The notes beneath the pieces were generated by a model. It was not told the DNA's origin. It saw only the letters and a program-made list of their open reading frames with translations, and ran no database searches. Below, piece by piece: positions 16,944 to 25,140 of a DNA stretch of 64,000 nucleotides; the stretch's first letter is position 1, and every line of letters begins with the position of its first letter. The translations under genes and the position numbers were made by a program. Location: positions 124,001 to 188,000 of the forward strand of contig NZ_CP107869.1 in NCBI RefSeq assembly GCF_036013645.1. The letters run 5' to 3'. Source of the stretch: Streptomyces sp. NBC_00490. GTDB taxonomy: Bacteria; Actinomycetota; Actinomycetes; Streptomycetales; Streptomycetaceae.

Positions 16944-18158
16944 GTGATCGCACCGAGACTGCCCGTGGGCCAGAAGGTCAAGTATTACCGCCGCAACAAC
17001 GGCAACCGTACCCAGGCGGCCATCGCTGGCCTGTGCGGCATCACCGAACGCTACCTCCAGCAGATCGAAGCCGGGCAGAAGGTGCCCTCCGCCGACGTGC
17101 TGTCCCGTCTCGCCGCCGAACTCGGTGTACCGCTGGCCGCCTTGCTCTGCGAAGACGGCAGCGAGGAGTCGACCGTCCCCCACACCGCCGCGCCCGCAGT
17201 AGCTCGCGCCCTCATGGGCTACGACCGTCCCCGCAGCGCGGATCCCACGAGCCCGTCGGAGTTGCGGGAACGGGTAGAGCAGGTGTGGCGGACCTGGCAG
17301 TCGTCGAAGGACCGGTTCACGGCCGCGGCCCTCGTCCTTCCCGATCTGATCGGTGATGTCGAGCATGCCGTGCGAGTGCACCGCAGCGGAACCGATGCCC
17401 AGGCGCGGCGCGAAGTCCTGCGCGTGGCAGCGGATTTGTACGGGCTTTTACGGTCGTACTGTCGCCGCGCCGGGCGCCTCGATCTGTCGCTCATGGTCGC
17501 CGACCGGGCGATCCGGGCCGCCGAAGACGCCGATGACCCGGTGCGTATCGCCGCAGCCCAGTGGAATCTGGGCCACGTCCTGCTGTCCCACGACGAGCCG
17601 GGCGCCGTCGAGGAAGCCAAGGAGGTTGCGCTGCGCGCCGTCGAGCAACTGCGACAGGCGCCGGTGACCGATGAGGCCAAGGCCGTCGAAGGGGCCCTCG
17701 AACTGGTCGCCGTGGTCTCCGATGCCCACCGCCGTCGTTGGTGGCAGGCCCGTGACCGGCTCGAGCAGCGCGCTGTCCCGCTCGCCCGGCACGTCGGTGA
17801 GGGAAACGTTCAGTGGACGGTGTTCGGGCCGACCAACTGTGCTTTGCACGCGATGAGCATCGAGATGCTTGCCGGCGAGGCGTCCGAAGGACTGCGCCTC
17901 GCCGACCGGATCGATACAGGTGGCCTGCCCAGCCGTGAGCGGCGCTTCACCTTCGGCCTGGAACTGGCCAGGTGCCACGACCTTCGTCGCGAGAATGCAG
18001 CCGTCCTTGTCCACCTGCTGGACCTGGAGGACATCGCTCCTGAGGATCTGGCGCGCAGCCCTCTTGCGCGCCACATGATCCTGGACCTCCAGCAGCGGGT
18101 CCGCCCCACCTTCCGCCGCCAGGTCAACGAACTGGTTCAGCGACTCGCGCTCGTCTGA
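16944..18158 (+). CDS. XRE-family helix-turn-helix regulator with C-terminal helical-repeat region
   Basis: Start GTG 16944 (VIAPRLPVGQKV) is preceded by GGAAGGGGG. Residues 10-70 form an HTH_XRE domain: QKVKYYRRNNGNRTQAAIAG, ITERYLQQIEAGQKVPS, LSRLAAELGVPLAALL. The remaining 330 residues are helical with TPR-like spacing (DAQARREVLRVAADLYGLL, MVADRAIRAAEDADDP, IAAAQWNLGHVLL). This architecture is frequent in Streptomyces developmental or cell-cell signalling regulators. The neighbouring palindrome at 18176-18196 and the downstream small genes suggest it regulates that operon; this is inference. Confidence 0.85.
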   Translation: MIAPRLPVGQKVKYYRRNNGNRTQAAIAGLCGITERYLQQIEAGQKVPSADVLSRLAAELGVPLAALLCEDGSEESTVPHTAAPAVARALMGYDRPRSADPTSPSELRERVEQVWRTWQSSKDRFTAAALVLPDLIGDVEHAVRVHRSGTDAQARREVLRVAADLYGLLRSYCRRAGRLDLSLMVADRAIRAAEDADDPVRIAAAQWNLGHVLLSHDEPGAVEEAKEVALRAVEQLRQAPVTDEAKAVEGALELVAVVSDAHRRRWWQARDRLEQRAVPLARHVGEGNVQWTVFGPTNCALHAMSIEMLAGEASEGLRLADRIDTGGLPSRERRFTFGLELARCHDLRRENAAVLVHLLDLEDIAPEDLARSPLARHMILDLQQRVRPTFRRQVNELVQRLALV

Positions 18159-18175
18159 TCACGAACTCGCGGTTC

Positions 18176-18196
18176 ACCCGAACTCTCAGTTCGGGT
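18176..18196. promoter_or_regulatory. Perfect palindrome between the XRE regulator and the next gene
   Basis: ACCCGAACT, a 3-base spacer CTC, and AGTTCGGGT form a perfect inverted repeat 58 bases upstream of ATG 18255. There is no T-run, so an operator for the upstream XRE regulator is as likely as a weak terminator. A related half-site (CGAACTCGCGGTTC) is just before it. Confidence 0.5.
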
Positions 18197-18254
18197 AGCC
18201 GTGTTGCGTCAGTCGTAGGTTCGCTGCACAGCGCAGCGAAAGACGGGACGACAG

Positions 18255-18617
18255 ATGATCAGCGATGCGGAACTGATGTTGACCGCGGCCGGGCTGCGGC
18301 TGGTGGCCGCTGGTGTCGCATGGGACGCCGTGAAGGTGCAACGGCATCGAGGCGTACGTGCGATCGAGCTACTCGAGGAACCCGGCGCCGTGGCCGTAGA
18401 TCCGGCTCACCCCGAACCCTTGCTGTACTTCTTCGTCCCAGCAGGCAGCGCCGCCCAGTGGGACGTTCCGGACACGCAAGCATTGGGCTCGAACTCATAC
18501 GTGGTCCTGCCACCGGACCATGCCGAGGCGCCGCCCGGCCCCTACTGGCTCATTCCTCTCCAGCACGGGCTTACAGCGGCCGCGGCGCTGCGTCAGGCGC
18601 TCGAGGCAGCTCAATGA
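18255..18617 (+). CDS. Conserved hypothetical protein (120 aa)
   Basis: ATG 18255 starts a 120-residue protein without a familiar domain. It is a mixed alpha/beta sequence: LMLTAAGLRLVAAGVAWDAV, a core VRAIELLEEPGAVAVDP, EPLLYFFVPAGSA, then YVVLPPDHAEAPPGPYWLIPL. No membrane segment or signal peptide is seen. It follows the XRE regulator after a 96-base gap with a palindrome, and precedes a small coupled ORF and a HATPase gene, so it is probably the first gene of that operon. Confidence 0.65.
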   Translation: MISDAELMLTAAGLRLVAAGVAWDAVKVQRHRGVRAIELLEEPGAVAVDPAHPEPLLYFFVPAGSAAQWDVPDTQALGSNSYVVLPPDHAEAPPGPYWLIPLQHGLTAAAALRQALEAAQ

Positions 18618-18659
18618 CTCCCGCTCACCCCGCGGTCCGCAGCAGCGCAGGTTTCATCC

Positions 18660-18779
18660 ATGCCACGGCCAGAACAGGCGCGGCACACCGTGAACGAGTA
18701 CTTAGCCGAGGTGCGGCAGAGCGGGCTCGTCTTGGTCGACCAGCACGACCGCAGCCGTCATCTCCGGGAGCTCCCGTGA
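18660..18779 (+). CDS. Small 39-aa protein coupled to the HATPase gene
   Basis: ATG 18660 begins MPRPEQARHTVNEYLAEVRQ and ends SRHLRELP with TGA 18777-18779. The stop overlaps the GTG of the next gene (GTGA), typical of translational coupling. The product is hydrophilic and predicted helical. I do not recognise a family. The coupling and lack of internal stops support it, but its short length limits confidence. Confidence 0.45.
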   Translation: MPRPEQARHTVNEYLAEVRQSGLVLVDQHDRSRHLRELP

Positions 18780-19258
18780 ACCCTTCGCCCCAACCCACCG
18801 AGCCCCCTGCACTCATCGCGATCGGCGGTCAGCCCGCGTACCGGTGGGAGGACCGGTTGAAGGGGGATGAGTTCGTCGGATGCAACGTGCGGTTGCGGGT
18901 GCGGCCGCGGCTGACGGTGGCTCGCTGGCCGGGCAACATCGACATCGCCACACGGGTCTGCGGCCACCTCATGGACAACGTCGTGCGGCACGCGAAGCTC
19001 TTCCCGGACCGCATGGTTCCCATCCGGCTTATCTGCCCGAGCCGACACAGCGAGCTGATCATCGAGGTCGACGACGCCCTCCCGGACTTCCCGAACTTTG
19101 ACGAGATCGTCAGCCAAGGCACCGACGGCTACCCGCCGGTGACGGGTCTGTGGTGGATCGCCCACGCTAAGGGGCGCTTGACGTGGGATCTGCTGCGCAG
19201 CGACGACGGCGAGGTCATCGGCAAGACCGTGCAGGCCGTACTCCCGCCGTCCCCCTGA
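18776..19258 (+). CDS. HATPase_c-type ATP-binding protein (anti-sigma/RsbW-like)
   Basis: GTG 18776 begins VNPSPQPTEPPALIA. The 160-residue protein matches small Streptomyces GHKL ATPases: RLTVARWPGNIDIATRV, the N-box HLMDNVVRHAKLF, a degenerate G1 (EVDDALPDFP in place of DxGxG), and a C-terminal GLWWIAHAKGRLTWD resembling the second glycine-rich loop. Such proteins are often standalone kinases or anti-sigma-like partners of XRE regulators. No HisKA domain is present. The degenerate loop leaves true ATPase activity uncertain. It ends 65 bases upstream of the conservon. Confidence 0.7.
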   Translation: MNPSPQPTEPPALIAIGGQPAYRWEDRLKGDEFVGCNVRLRVRPRLTVARWPGNIDIATRVCGHLMDNVVRHAKLFPDRMVPIRLICPSRHSELIIEVDDALPDFPNFDEIVSQGTDGYPPVTGLWWIAHAKGRLTWDLLRSDDGEVIGKTVQAVLPPSP

Positions 19259-19323
19259 CCGCGCCGAAACGCCTTCCGCACCGCCCTCTCGCCATTCATC
19301 CACACCCGTTGCTGAGGATTGTC

Positions 19324-20808
19324 ATGTCTGACGGCGTATCCCCCGCCACCACCGCAACCCCCCGCCGGCACAGGAGGAGACGGGGCGCCCCGATGCACCG
19401 CGGCCTGCACGATCAGATCCGCGCCGCGGTCTTACCGCCACGATTGGTGGACGGCGCCCTACTCGGCTCCGCCGCACTGGCCTCGTGGACCTTGCCCATA
19501 CCGGCCGGGACCATCTTCGGCGCGATGGCCTGCGGCCTGTGCGTGAACGGCCTGATCGCTTGGGGCCGTACGAGGACAGCATCACGGGCCGTCCAACACC
19601 ACTTCGACAACCAGTTGGCGAGCGTGCAGGACGCCATCGCTGACGTGGAGAAGGCCACGCAGGCGGCAGTCGATGCGCTGCTGCGCGGGGAAGGGATCCC
19701 CTCCCCGGTCGTGTTCGTGCCGGCGATGGGCGATGAGCCTGCGACGTCGGAGGTGAAGCGGCTGCTGGGCGAGCTTCAGGAGCGGGTGGTGTGCTCGCTG
19801 GCCGAGGTGCATGCCAGTCGGCAGTCGGCGGTGCTGCTGGAGGTCCTGCGCCGCCTGGCACAACGTGAACATGCGCTGGTGGAGAAAGCACTGGCCGCGC
19901 TGTCGGAACTGGAGGGCGCGACCGACGACGCCGAACTCCTGCACCGCATCTACCAGCTGGACCACCTGGTGACCCGGATTCGGCGGCAGGTGGAAAGCAC
20001 GGGCGTGCTGGGAGGCCAGTCGCTGCGCGCCACCCGGCGGCCGGTGTCGGTATCGGTGGTGCTGCGCGGCGCGGTCTCCGAGGTGGTGGCCTACCCCCGC
20101 GTCGACGTGGTGGCCGGCCAAGCCGGGGCTGCGATCGGGCTGGCGCAGCAGGTGGGGCCGGACCTGTCGCACCTGCTGGCCGAGCTGATCGAGAACGGAT
20201 GCCGCTTCTCCGCCCCCGAGACCCGGGTGATCGTGCGGGCGCAGCCGGTTCCGGTGGGGCTGGCCATCGAGGTGGAGGACCGCGCGCTGCGTATGCAGCC
20301 ACCGGTGCGCGCGCAGCTCAACCAGCTGCTGGCCGCGCCGGACACGATCGACGTCAGCGACCAGGTACGCCGCGGCCACTTCGGCCTGCTCACCGCAGCC
20401 AAGATCGCACAACGGCACGGCCTGACCGTCACCCTGTCCGAAAACGTCCTCGGGGGCACCACCGCCCTGGTCGTCATCCCCCGCCGCCTCCTCGTCCCCA
20501 TCCAGGACGACGACGCCGAGGAACTGCCAGCCCCCAACGCGCCCGCCCCCGTGCCACCGGCAGCGTCAGGACCCGCGCGGGTTCCCACTCCACGCCGTTC
20601 CGACCTGGCTCCAGCTCCGGCTGCGGCCGCAGGTCCCACCGGGCTGCCGCAGCGGAGGAAGGGGGCCGGCCTGCCGCCACCGGCGGCCTCCGCGCCCATT
20701 CCCACGGGGGCGGCAACGGCGGGCCTGGCGGGTGCGTTCCGCAGCGCCTACCGCGCCGCCAGCCCCACCACCCCCGCGCCGCCGCACCAGCCCCCGGCGT
20801 CCCACTAA
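19324..20808 (+). CDS. cvnA: Conservon sensor histidine kinase (CvnA-like)
   Basis: ATG 19324 has GAGG 7 bases upstream. Residues 38-80 contain one or two hydrophobic helices (LLGSAALASWTLPIPAGTIF, MACGLCVNGLIAW). A long helical region follows with the H-box-like YQLDHLVTRIRR near residue 220. The HATPase domain shows LLAELIENGCRFSAPETRV as N-box and GHFGLLTAAKIAQRHGL plus GGTTALVVIP near the end. The last 110 residues are Pro/Ala-rich. This is the standard first gene of Streptomyces conservons, where the A protein forms a membrane complex with B, C and D. Confidence 0.9.
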   Translation: MSDGVSPATTATPRRHRRRRGAPMHRGLHDQIRAAVLPPRLVDGALLGSAALASWTLPIPAGTIFGAMACGLCVNGLIAWGRTRTASRAVQHHFDNQLASVQDAIADVEKATQAAVDALLRGEGIPSPVVFVPAMGDEPATSEVKRLLGELQERVVCSLAEVHASRQSAVLLEVLRRLAQREHALVEKALAALSELEGATDDAELLHRIYQLDHLVTRIRRQVESTGVLGGQSLRATRRPVSVSVVLRGAVSEVVAYPRVDVVAGQAGAAIGLAQQVGPDLSHLLAELIENGCRFSAPETRVIVRAQPVPVGLAIEVEDRALRMQPPVRAQLNQLLAAPDTIDVSDQVRRGHFGLLTAAKIAQRHGLTVTLSENVLGGTTALVVIPRRLLVPIQDDDAEELPAPNAPAPVPPAASGPARVPTPRRSDLAPAPAAAAGPTGLPQRRKGAGLPPPAASAPIPTGAATAGLAGAFRSAYRAASPTTPAPPHQPPASH

Positions 20809-20849
20809 CCCTTCCCCCACCCAGCTCTTCTCTTCTTGGAGTCCTCCGC

Positions 20850-21344
20850 ATGCTTTCGCACAGCGATCCCGTATCCACCTCTGACGGCACCGGGGAGCAC
20901 CGGGAGTCGATGGCCTGGCTGTTGCGCGAGTTCGTGAACGAGGTTGCCGGTGCCACTCATGCGGTGCTGGCCTCGCGTGACGGCGTGGCCTTACTGGACA
21001 GTGACATCGACAGAGACTGGGCCGATGAACTGGCTGCGGCCGTGTGCGGGCTGGCGTCTCTGGGCGGCAGCATCACCGGGCCACGGCACGAGAAGCACCT
21101 GCCGCGGCAGATCATCATCGAGCGTCCGGACTCGCTGATCTTCATTCAGTTCGCTGGCCGCAGCGCCGCCTTCGGCAGTCACAACGGTATCGGGCAGCAG
21201 TTCGTGGACACCGTGCTGTGCGTGGTGACCACGCCAGAGGCCGACGCCGGCACCGTGGGCTTCGAAATGGGACGCCTGGTCACCGCCTTCGAGCCCCACA
21301 TGCTGACCCCGGCCCGTACTCTCCCGGCCGACACCACACGATGA
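20850..21344 (+). CDS. cvnB: Roadblock/LC7-domain protein (CvnB-like)
   Basis: ATG 20850 starts a 164-residue protein of the Roadblock/LC7 fold: LLREFVNEVAGATHAVLASRDG, VALLDSDI, IIIERPDSLIFIQFAG, FEMGRLVTAF. In conservons this protein is thought to modulate the CvnD GTPase. It follows cvnA after 41 bases and overlaps cvnC by 4 bases (ATGA at 21341-21344). Confidence 0.9.
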   Translation: MLSHSDPVSTSDGTGEHRESMAWLLREFVNEVAGATHAVLASRDGVALLDSDIDRDWADELAAAVCGLASLGGSITGPRHEKHLPRQIIIERPDSLIFIQFAGRSAAFGSHNGIGQQFVDTVLCVVTTPEADAGTVGFEMGRLVTAFEPHMLTPARTLPADTTR

Positions 21345-21724
21345 CACCGCCCCCGCGGCGCCCTTCGGTGGCGGCCGATCCGGACACGGCGGCCTTCGTC
21401 AGACCGTACGCACTCACCCGGGGCCGTACCCGGCCGCAATACCGGCTGCACCTGGAGTCCGTGATGCACCCCGGCACCGGACGCCCAGGGCCCAGGCTGC
21501 CCGAGGAATGCGGGCGGATCACGGCCCTGTGCCGGGCCCGACCGCGCTCCGTCGCCGAACTGGCCGGCACCCTGGGCTGCGGCCTGACCCCCGCCAAGAT
21601 CCTCATCAGCGACCTCCTGGCCGCCCACGTCCTCATCCCCGCCACCGCCAGCGCGTCCGATCCCGACCAAGACCTGCTCCTGCGGCTGCGCGCCGCCCTG
21701 ACGATGAAGTGGCTCGATGAATAG
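21341..21724 (+). CDS. cvnC: DUF742 protein (CvnC-like)
   Basis: ATG 21341 overlaps the cvnB stop. The 127-residue product has the DUF742 pattern: FVRPYALTRGRTRP, then a winged-helix-like C-terminal half EECGRITALCRARPRSVAELAG, LGCGLTPAKILISDLLAAHVL. The third component of conservons, with unknown biochemical role. It overlaps cvnD (ATG 21717) by 8 bases. Confidence 0.9.
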   Translation: MTPPPRRPSVAADPDTAAFVRPYALTRGRTRPQYRLHLESVMHPGTGRPGPRLPEECGRITALCRARPRSVAELAGTLGCGLTPAKILISDLLAAHVLIPATASASDPDQDLLLRLRAALTMKWLDE

Positions 21725-22349
21725 CCCACAGACGCGAACTGAGGATTTCGCCGGGGACGGACACGCCGAGACCGGTGCAGGCCGCACCGTGTTCAAGGTG
21801 GTGATCGCGGGTGGGTTCGGGGCCGGGAAGACCACCGCGGTCGGCGCCATCAGCGACATTCCGCCGCTGACCACCGAAGAACGCCTCACCGAAGCGAGCC
21901 TCCCGGTCGACAGCCTCGACCACGTGGCGTCCAAGACGACCACGACGGTGGCGTTCGACTTCGGCCGCGTCGGCTTCACCGAACCGCATCCTTTTGAGCT
22001 GCTGTTGTTCGGCACGCCCGGCCAACAGCGGTTCTCCCACCTCTGGTACGACGTCTGCAGCGCAGCCATCGGCGCCATCGTCCTCGTCGACACCCGCCGC
22101 TTCGAGGACAGCTTTCTGGCGGTGTCGTTCTTCGAACAGATCCGGCTGCCGTTCATCATCGCGATCAATCCGTTCGACGGCGCCGTCCGCTTCCCTCACA
22201 AGGATGTCCGCCAGGCCCTCGACATCGCCCCCGACATCCCGATGGTGCGCTGCGACGCCCGCGAGGCCACCCAGGTCGCGGCCGCCCTGGTCACCCTCGT
22301 CGACCACGCCCTCACCTGCCTCACCACCCCCACCCCCTTGGACATGTGA
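21717..22349 (+). CDS. cvnD: Conservon small GTPase (CvnD-like)
   Basis: ATG 21717 overlaps the end of cvnC. Motifs of the MglA-like/conservon GTPase family: Walker A GGFGAGKTT at residues 32-40, a switch-1 Thr in SKTTTTVAFDFGR, the G3-like LLLFGTPGQQRF, IVLVDTRRFEDS, and IAINPFDG in place of NKxD. It would act with CvnA-C as a membrane-associated G-protein-like module. It overlaps the GAF gene by one base. Confidence 0.92.
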   Translation: MNSPQTRTEDFAGDGHAETGAGRTVFKVVIAGGFGAGKTTAVGAISDIPPLTTEERLTEASLPVDSLDHVASKTTTTVAFDFGRVGFTEPHPFELLLFGTPGQQRFSHLWYDVCSAAIGAIVLVDTRRFEDSFLAVSFFEQIRLPFIIAINPFDGAVRFPHKDVRQALDIAPDIPMVRCDAREATQVAAALVTLVDHALTCLTTPTPLDM

Positions 22350-23002
22350 TGACCCACCAGCATCCCCTCATGCCCTCCCCCGCTGCCATCGGCCTCACCG
22401 GTGCACGCCCGCTGTCTTCCGCCGGGGAGGCGGTCATCGCGCCGCCCGGCCTGCTGCCCCACCAACCGGCCTCGATCAGCGCCGCCACCGCGCAGCTGCT
22501 CGCCGTGGAGCAGGCGCGGCAGGAGGTCATCGCACGCCTCGGCATCGCCCCGGCGGCTGACGATCTCATGGACCGTCTCGCGCGGGAGATGGCCGAACGC
22601 ACCGGGCTCGCCTATGGCTTCGTCAATATCTTCTGGTCCCAGCAGACGTTCATCGGTCTGCACCAGCCGCCCCCGGACAGCGGGCTGATCCCGGTGGGCC
22701 GCAGTATGAGCCGCCGGCACGGCTGGTGCCCGGAAGTCATCGCCCGCCAAAAGGCCCTGCCGTTACCTGACGTGTACGCCAACCCCCGCTTCGCCGGCAA
22801 CCACGTCACCGACGCCCTCGGCATCCGCGCCTACTTCGGGGCGCCCCTCATCGATACGGAATCTGGAGTCGCCTGGGGGACGGTGTGTGTCATCGACCCC
22901 GAGCCCCGCCCCCTCCGCCAGGCCCAGCATCTCCTCGACATCGTCAAGGACACCGGCAACACGGTGGTGCAGGCCCTGGCTGCCAGAACGCCCGCGCACT
23001 GA
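22349..23002 (+). CDS. GAF-domain protein linked to the conservon
   Basis: The start ATG 22349 overlaps the cvnD stop by one base. The 217-residue product carries a single GAF domain (residues 55-210): VIARLGIAPAADDLMDRLAREMAERTGL, FVNIFWSQQTFIGL, SMSRRHGWCPEVI, FAGNHVTDALGIRAYFGAPLID, GTVCVIDPEP. A ligand or redox-sensing role is typical of GAF domains; a Cys at about position 132 and one near 180 could matter. It is common next to conservons. Confidence 0.85.
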   Translation: MTHQHPLMPSPAAIGLTGARPLSSAGEAVIAPPGLLPHQPASISAATAQLLAVEQARQEVIARLGIAPAADDLMDRLAREMAERTGLAYGFVNIFWSQQTFIGLHQPPPDSGLIPVGRSMSRRHGWCPEVIARQKALPLPDVYANPRFAGNHVTDALGIRAYFGAPLIDTESGVAWGTVCVIDPEPRPLRQAQHLLDIVKDTGNTVVQALAARTPAH

Positions 23003-23105
23003 GCCTGCGTCAACCCCTCCTCAGCCTCATCCTCACGCCCCACCGGCCGCCTGGGGGCCGGGGCGCACCGCACTCGGCGACCTCAATCAGGGACAGGGAG
23101 ACCAC

Positions 23106-24356
23106 ATGCCCACCACCCCACCCCCCTCACTGGCCCCCTTCCTGACGGATGCCCACCTGCCGCTGTGGGAGCAGGCCGACGCGTTCGCCACCGACGAGGC
23201 CGCCGCACGCATGAAGCGTATGGAGGCGGCCCCGCACCAGGTGGAGCGCACGCTGCCCCAGATCATGGCCAAGCTCGGCTGGTTCGGCATCACCATCCCG
23301 CCCGAATACAGCGGTATGGGTGCCGGGCATGTCGCGCGGACGGTTCTGATCCACCGCTTGGCCGTGGTCTCCGCGGCCGCGGCCGCCGTCCTGCAAGCTG
23401 GCCTGATCCCCATCGGCGCCCTATCCCACTGGGGCACCCCCGAACAGAAAGCCCTGTGGCTCCCCCGAGCTGCCGAGGGCTCGGTGCTTCTGTCGATCGC
23501 GGTCACCGAGCCGCACGTCGGCGGGCACATCGGCGGCATCGAGACGGTTGCCGTCCCCGCGGGAAACGGCCAGTGGGTGATCAGCGGCGAGAAACTGCAC
23601 ATCGGCAACAGTCATCTCGCCGGCCTGCACGTCGTCGTCGCCCGCACCGCGCCGGCCGACACCACCGCCTCGAGGGCGCTGACCGCGTTTCTCATCGAGC
23701 ACGACCGCAAAGGGGTGAGCCTGGCCCCGCACCGGGCCCGCCTGGGCTTGCACGGCTTCAGCGCCGGCCGCCTCATCTTGGACCGGGTACGCGTGCCCGC
23801 TACGGCGATGCTCGGCGAACTGGGCCAGGGCCTGCACGTCGCGCAGAGCAGCAGCATCGTCTACGGGCGCCCCAACCTCACCGCTCTCAGCCTCGGCCTG
23901 CACGAAGCCTTCGTTGCCACCACCGCGAGATGGCTGAGCGCCCGGCCCCGCTACGGCGCCCACCTCGCCGACCTCCCCGTCGTCCGCGACCGCCTCGGCG
24001 CCATGCAAGCACGGCTCCAGCAAGCCTCCTGCACCGCCTACCACGCCGTACACCTCCTGGACCAAGGCCTGCCGTGCGACAGCGTGTTGATCGGCGCGAA
24101 GCACACCGGGCATGAGCTCGCCGCCGCCAGCGGACGCGACGCTATGGAACTGCACGGGGCCCACGCACTTGACGGCGACTATGCGCTGCAACGCCTCTTC
24201 CGGGACGTCCAGCACACCTATGCCCCCGCCGGAACCGGCGAGTTCCAGCGCATCCACCTCGCCAACACCGCCCTCGGCACCCCCACCACCAACTGGTCCC
24301 AGCAGCTGACAGCCGTCCCCAGCCCAGCGGCGAGAGGCCAGCCCACCGCCGCATGA
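23106..24356 (+). CDS. Acyl-CoA dehydrogenase family protein
   Basis: ATG 23106 has GGGAGA upstream; the 416-residue length is normal. Family features: N-terminal helical domain with LGWFGITIPPEYSGMGAGH, middle beta domain with SIAVTEPHVGGHIGGIETVAV and GEKLHIGNSHLAGLHVVVART, substrate/FAD-binding VSLAPHRARLGLHGFSAGRLILDRVRVP, and C-terminal helices ending RDVQHTYAPAGTGEFQRIHL. It would oxidise an acyl-CoA or acyl carrier substrate with FAD. It follows the conservon genes and is likely co-transcribed. The substrate cannot be told. Confidence 0.88.
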   Translation: MPTTPPPSLAPFLTDAHLPLWEQADAFATDEAAARMKRMEAAPHQVERTLPQIMAKLGWFGITIPPEYSGMGAGHVARTVLIHRLAVVSAAAAAVLQAGLIPIGALSHWGTPEQKALWLPRAAEGSVLLSIAVTEPHVGGHIGGIETVAVPAGNGQWVISGEKLHIGNSHLAGLHVVVARTAPADTTASRALTAFLIEHDRKGVSLAPHRARLGLHGFSAGRLILDRVRVPATAMLGELGQGLHVAQSSSIVYGRPNLTALSLGLHEAFVATTARWLSARPRYGAHLADLPVVRDRLGAMQARLQQASCTAYHAVHLLDQGLPCDSVLIGAKHTGHELAAASGRDAMELHGAHALDGDYALQRLFRDVQHTYAPAGTGEFQRIHLANTALGTPTTNWSQQLTAVPSPAARGQPTAA

Positions 24357-24458
24357 ACTCCCGTGCGCGGCAACCCCGTTGCCACTCCCCTTCCGCGCGC
24401 GGGCCCAGCACCCCTGGCGTCGATCCCGTTCCCCCACGGCCGGCGCCAGGGGCCCACC

Positions 24459-24497
24459 CCCTTGTTCCCCGGTAGGACGGTGACCGGGGGACAAGGG
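24459..24497 (+). terminator. Strong hairpin terminator after the acyl-CoA dehydrogenase
   Basis: CCCTTGTTCCCCGGT (24459-24473) pairs with ACCGGGGGACAAGGG (24483-24497), 14 of 15 pairs, with a 9-base loop. It lies about 100 bases after the stop of the last conservon-cluster gene, marking the end of that operon. Confidence 0.7.
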
Positions 24498-24687
24498 CCA
24501 CCACCGGCCGCTGGATGGCCCGTATCCCGTCCAGCTTTCCTTGGTCACCGGAGTGTCGGCCGCGGTGCCGGGCCGCTTAGAACTCCTAACGAAATGAGGC
24601 GGGGGGATAACCTGCTTGTGCCCGTTGATCTGGTTCAGAGACCCTGAGCTCTGACAGATGTGAGCGGGCAGGGCAGAGGGGTGCAGG

Positions 24688-25140
24688 GTGGAACTGATCA
24701 GCCTCTTGGATGGCGACAACAGCTTCCGGGTGCGTGTGCTGGGGCGTAGGTCGCCGGGCGTGTTGCATCTTCACGACCAGCTCGACGCAGAGGCCATTGT
24801 GACCAGCAGCTTCGTCAGCGGTCGGTTGGCCATGCCCCTGTTCCCTTCCGACCTGGAGAAGTGGTCCCGTGCTCTGGACCTACTTGCTGCCGGTCAGGAC
24901 ATCTGTTGGAGGGACGACGACCACAGTCCCGAGATCAAGATCCAGCCGTACAACGAGGAGCATGAGACTGTCGCTGTCCGTGTAGAAGATCTGGGCAGTT
25001 CATGCGTCTCCGTGTTCCTTCCCATGAGTCTTGAAGAGGGCTGGATCGACGAGCAGCGAAAGCTGCTCGGGCAGGTGCTGCAGGAGTGGCCGAGCGAAGT
25101 GCTGGAGTCTTCACCGGGCGCCTATGAGTGGCGGCGCTGA
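24688..25140 (+). CDS. DUF5959 family protein
   Basis: GTG 24688 with GAGGGG upstream starts a 150-residue protein matching my memory of DUF5959: ELISLLDGDNSFRVRVLGR, DAEAIVTSSFVSGRLAMPLFPSD, WSRALDLLAAGQDICW, then a beta-rich end VAVRVEDLGSSCVSVFLPMSL and GWIDEQRKLLGQVLQEWP. Function unknown; family members are small soluble actinobacterial proteins. Its 3' end overlaps the convergent transposase by 19 bases, and it lies inside the inverted repeats of the IS5-like element. Confidence 0.75.
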   Translation: MELISLLDGDNSFRVRVLGRRSPGVLHLHDQLDAEAIVTSSFVSGRLAMPLFPSDLEKWSRALDLLAAGQDICWRDDDHSPEIKIQPYNEEHETVAVRVEDLGSSCVSVFLPMSLEEGWIDEQRKLLGQVLQEWPSEVLESSPGAYEWRR

